Positions 5,609 through 5,621 of a DNA stretch of 5,621 nucleotides are shown one piece after another. Numbering within the stretch: the stretch's first letter is position 1; every line of letters starts with the position of its first letter. The stretch lies in the NCBI GenBank assembly GCA_015222115.1, contig JADFUO010000053.1:1-5621 (forward strand). The letters run 5' to 3'. The notes under the pieces are model-generated. The model was given only the letters and a program-made list of their open reading frames with translations, made no database searches and was not told where the DNA came from. Source of the DNA: Bacteroidota bacterium. GTDB lineage: Bacteria > Bacteroidota > Bacteroidia > Bacteroidales > JADFUO01. Made by a program: the position numbers and the translations under genes.

Positions 5609-5621
5609 ACCCAATTTTTTA

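Overview
The window looks like chromosomal DNA of a Bacteroidota (Bacteroidetes) bacterium, probably an environmental member of the Bacteroidales or a relative. The reasons are strong AT-richness, start codons without Shine-Dalgarno sequences, a secreted protein with a type IX secretion (T9SS) C-terminal tail and a GCTDPxAxN module, a TPR/propeller/OmpA protein of the PorE type, the Bacteroidota-type QueE (CDVGCNWC cluster), and a Bacteroidota-style promoter (TTTG-N19-TACCTTTG) at the right edge. All supported genes are on the + strand.

Layout. Positions 1-116 hold a short intergenic repeat: a near-identical 17-bp direct repeat flanking a GC-richer core. Positions 117-305 encode a signal peptide plus the first strand of what looks like a PorT-family outer-membrane beta-barrel, cut off by a stop 11 bp before the next gene; it is probably a remnant. 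Positions 317-1198 are folD (one-carbon folate metabolism). Positions 1199-1440 are intergenic and hold a second GC-rich repetitive island with three CCCGnnTGGG units. Positions 1441-2697 encode a secreted beta-propeller-like T9SS client. Its stop codon overlaps the GTG start of queE (2697-3329, 7-deazaguanine/queuosine synthesis) as TAGTG. Positions 3330-3521 are intergenic and hold overlapping, mutually exclusive inverted repeats. Positions 3522-5465 encode a 647-residue periplasmic/outer-membrane protein with TPR, five-bladed propeller, CRD-like and OmpA C-terminal domains, the PorE architecture. Positions 5463-5570 hold two hairpin terminators built from four copies of GGTTnnnAACC. A promoter for a gene beyond the window ends the sequence.

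The genes do not form an obvious pathway. folD and queE are housekeeping genes. The secreted client and the PorE-like protein both relate to the T9SS/outer-membrane theme, but they are separated by queE and an intergenic gap, so a direct functional link is not shown. I do not see a clearly new biological system. The most unusual material is in the intergenic repeats.
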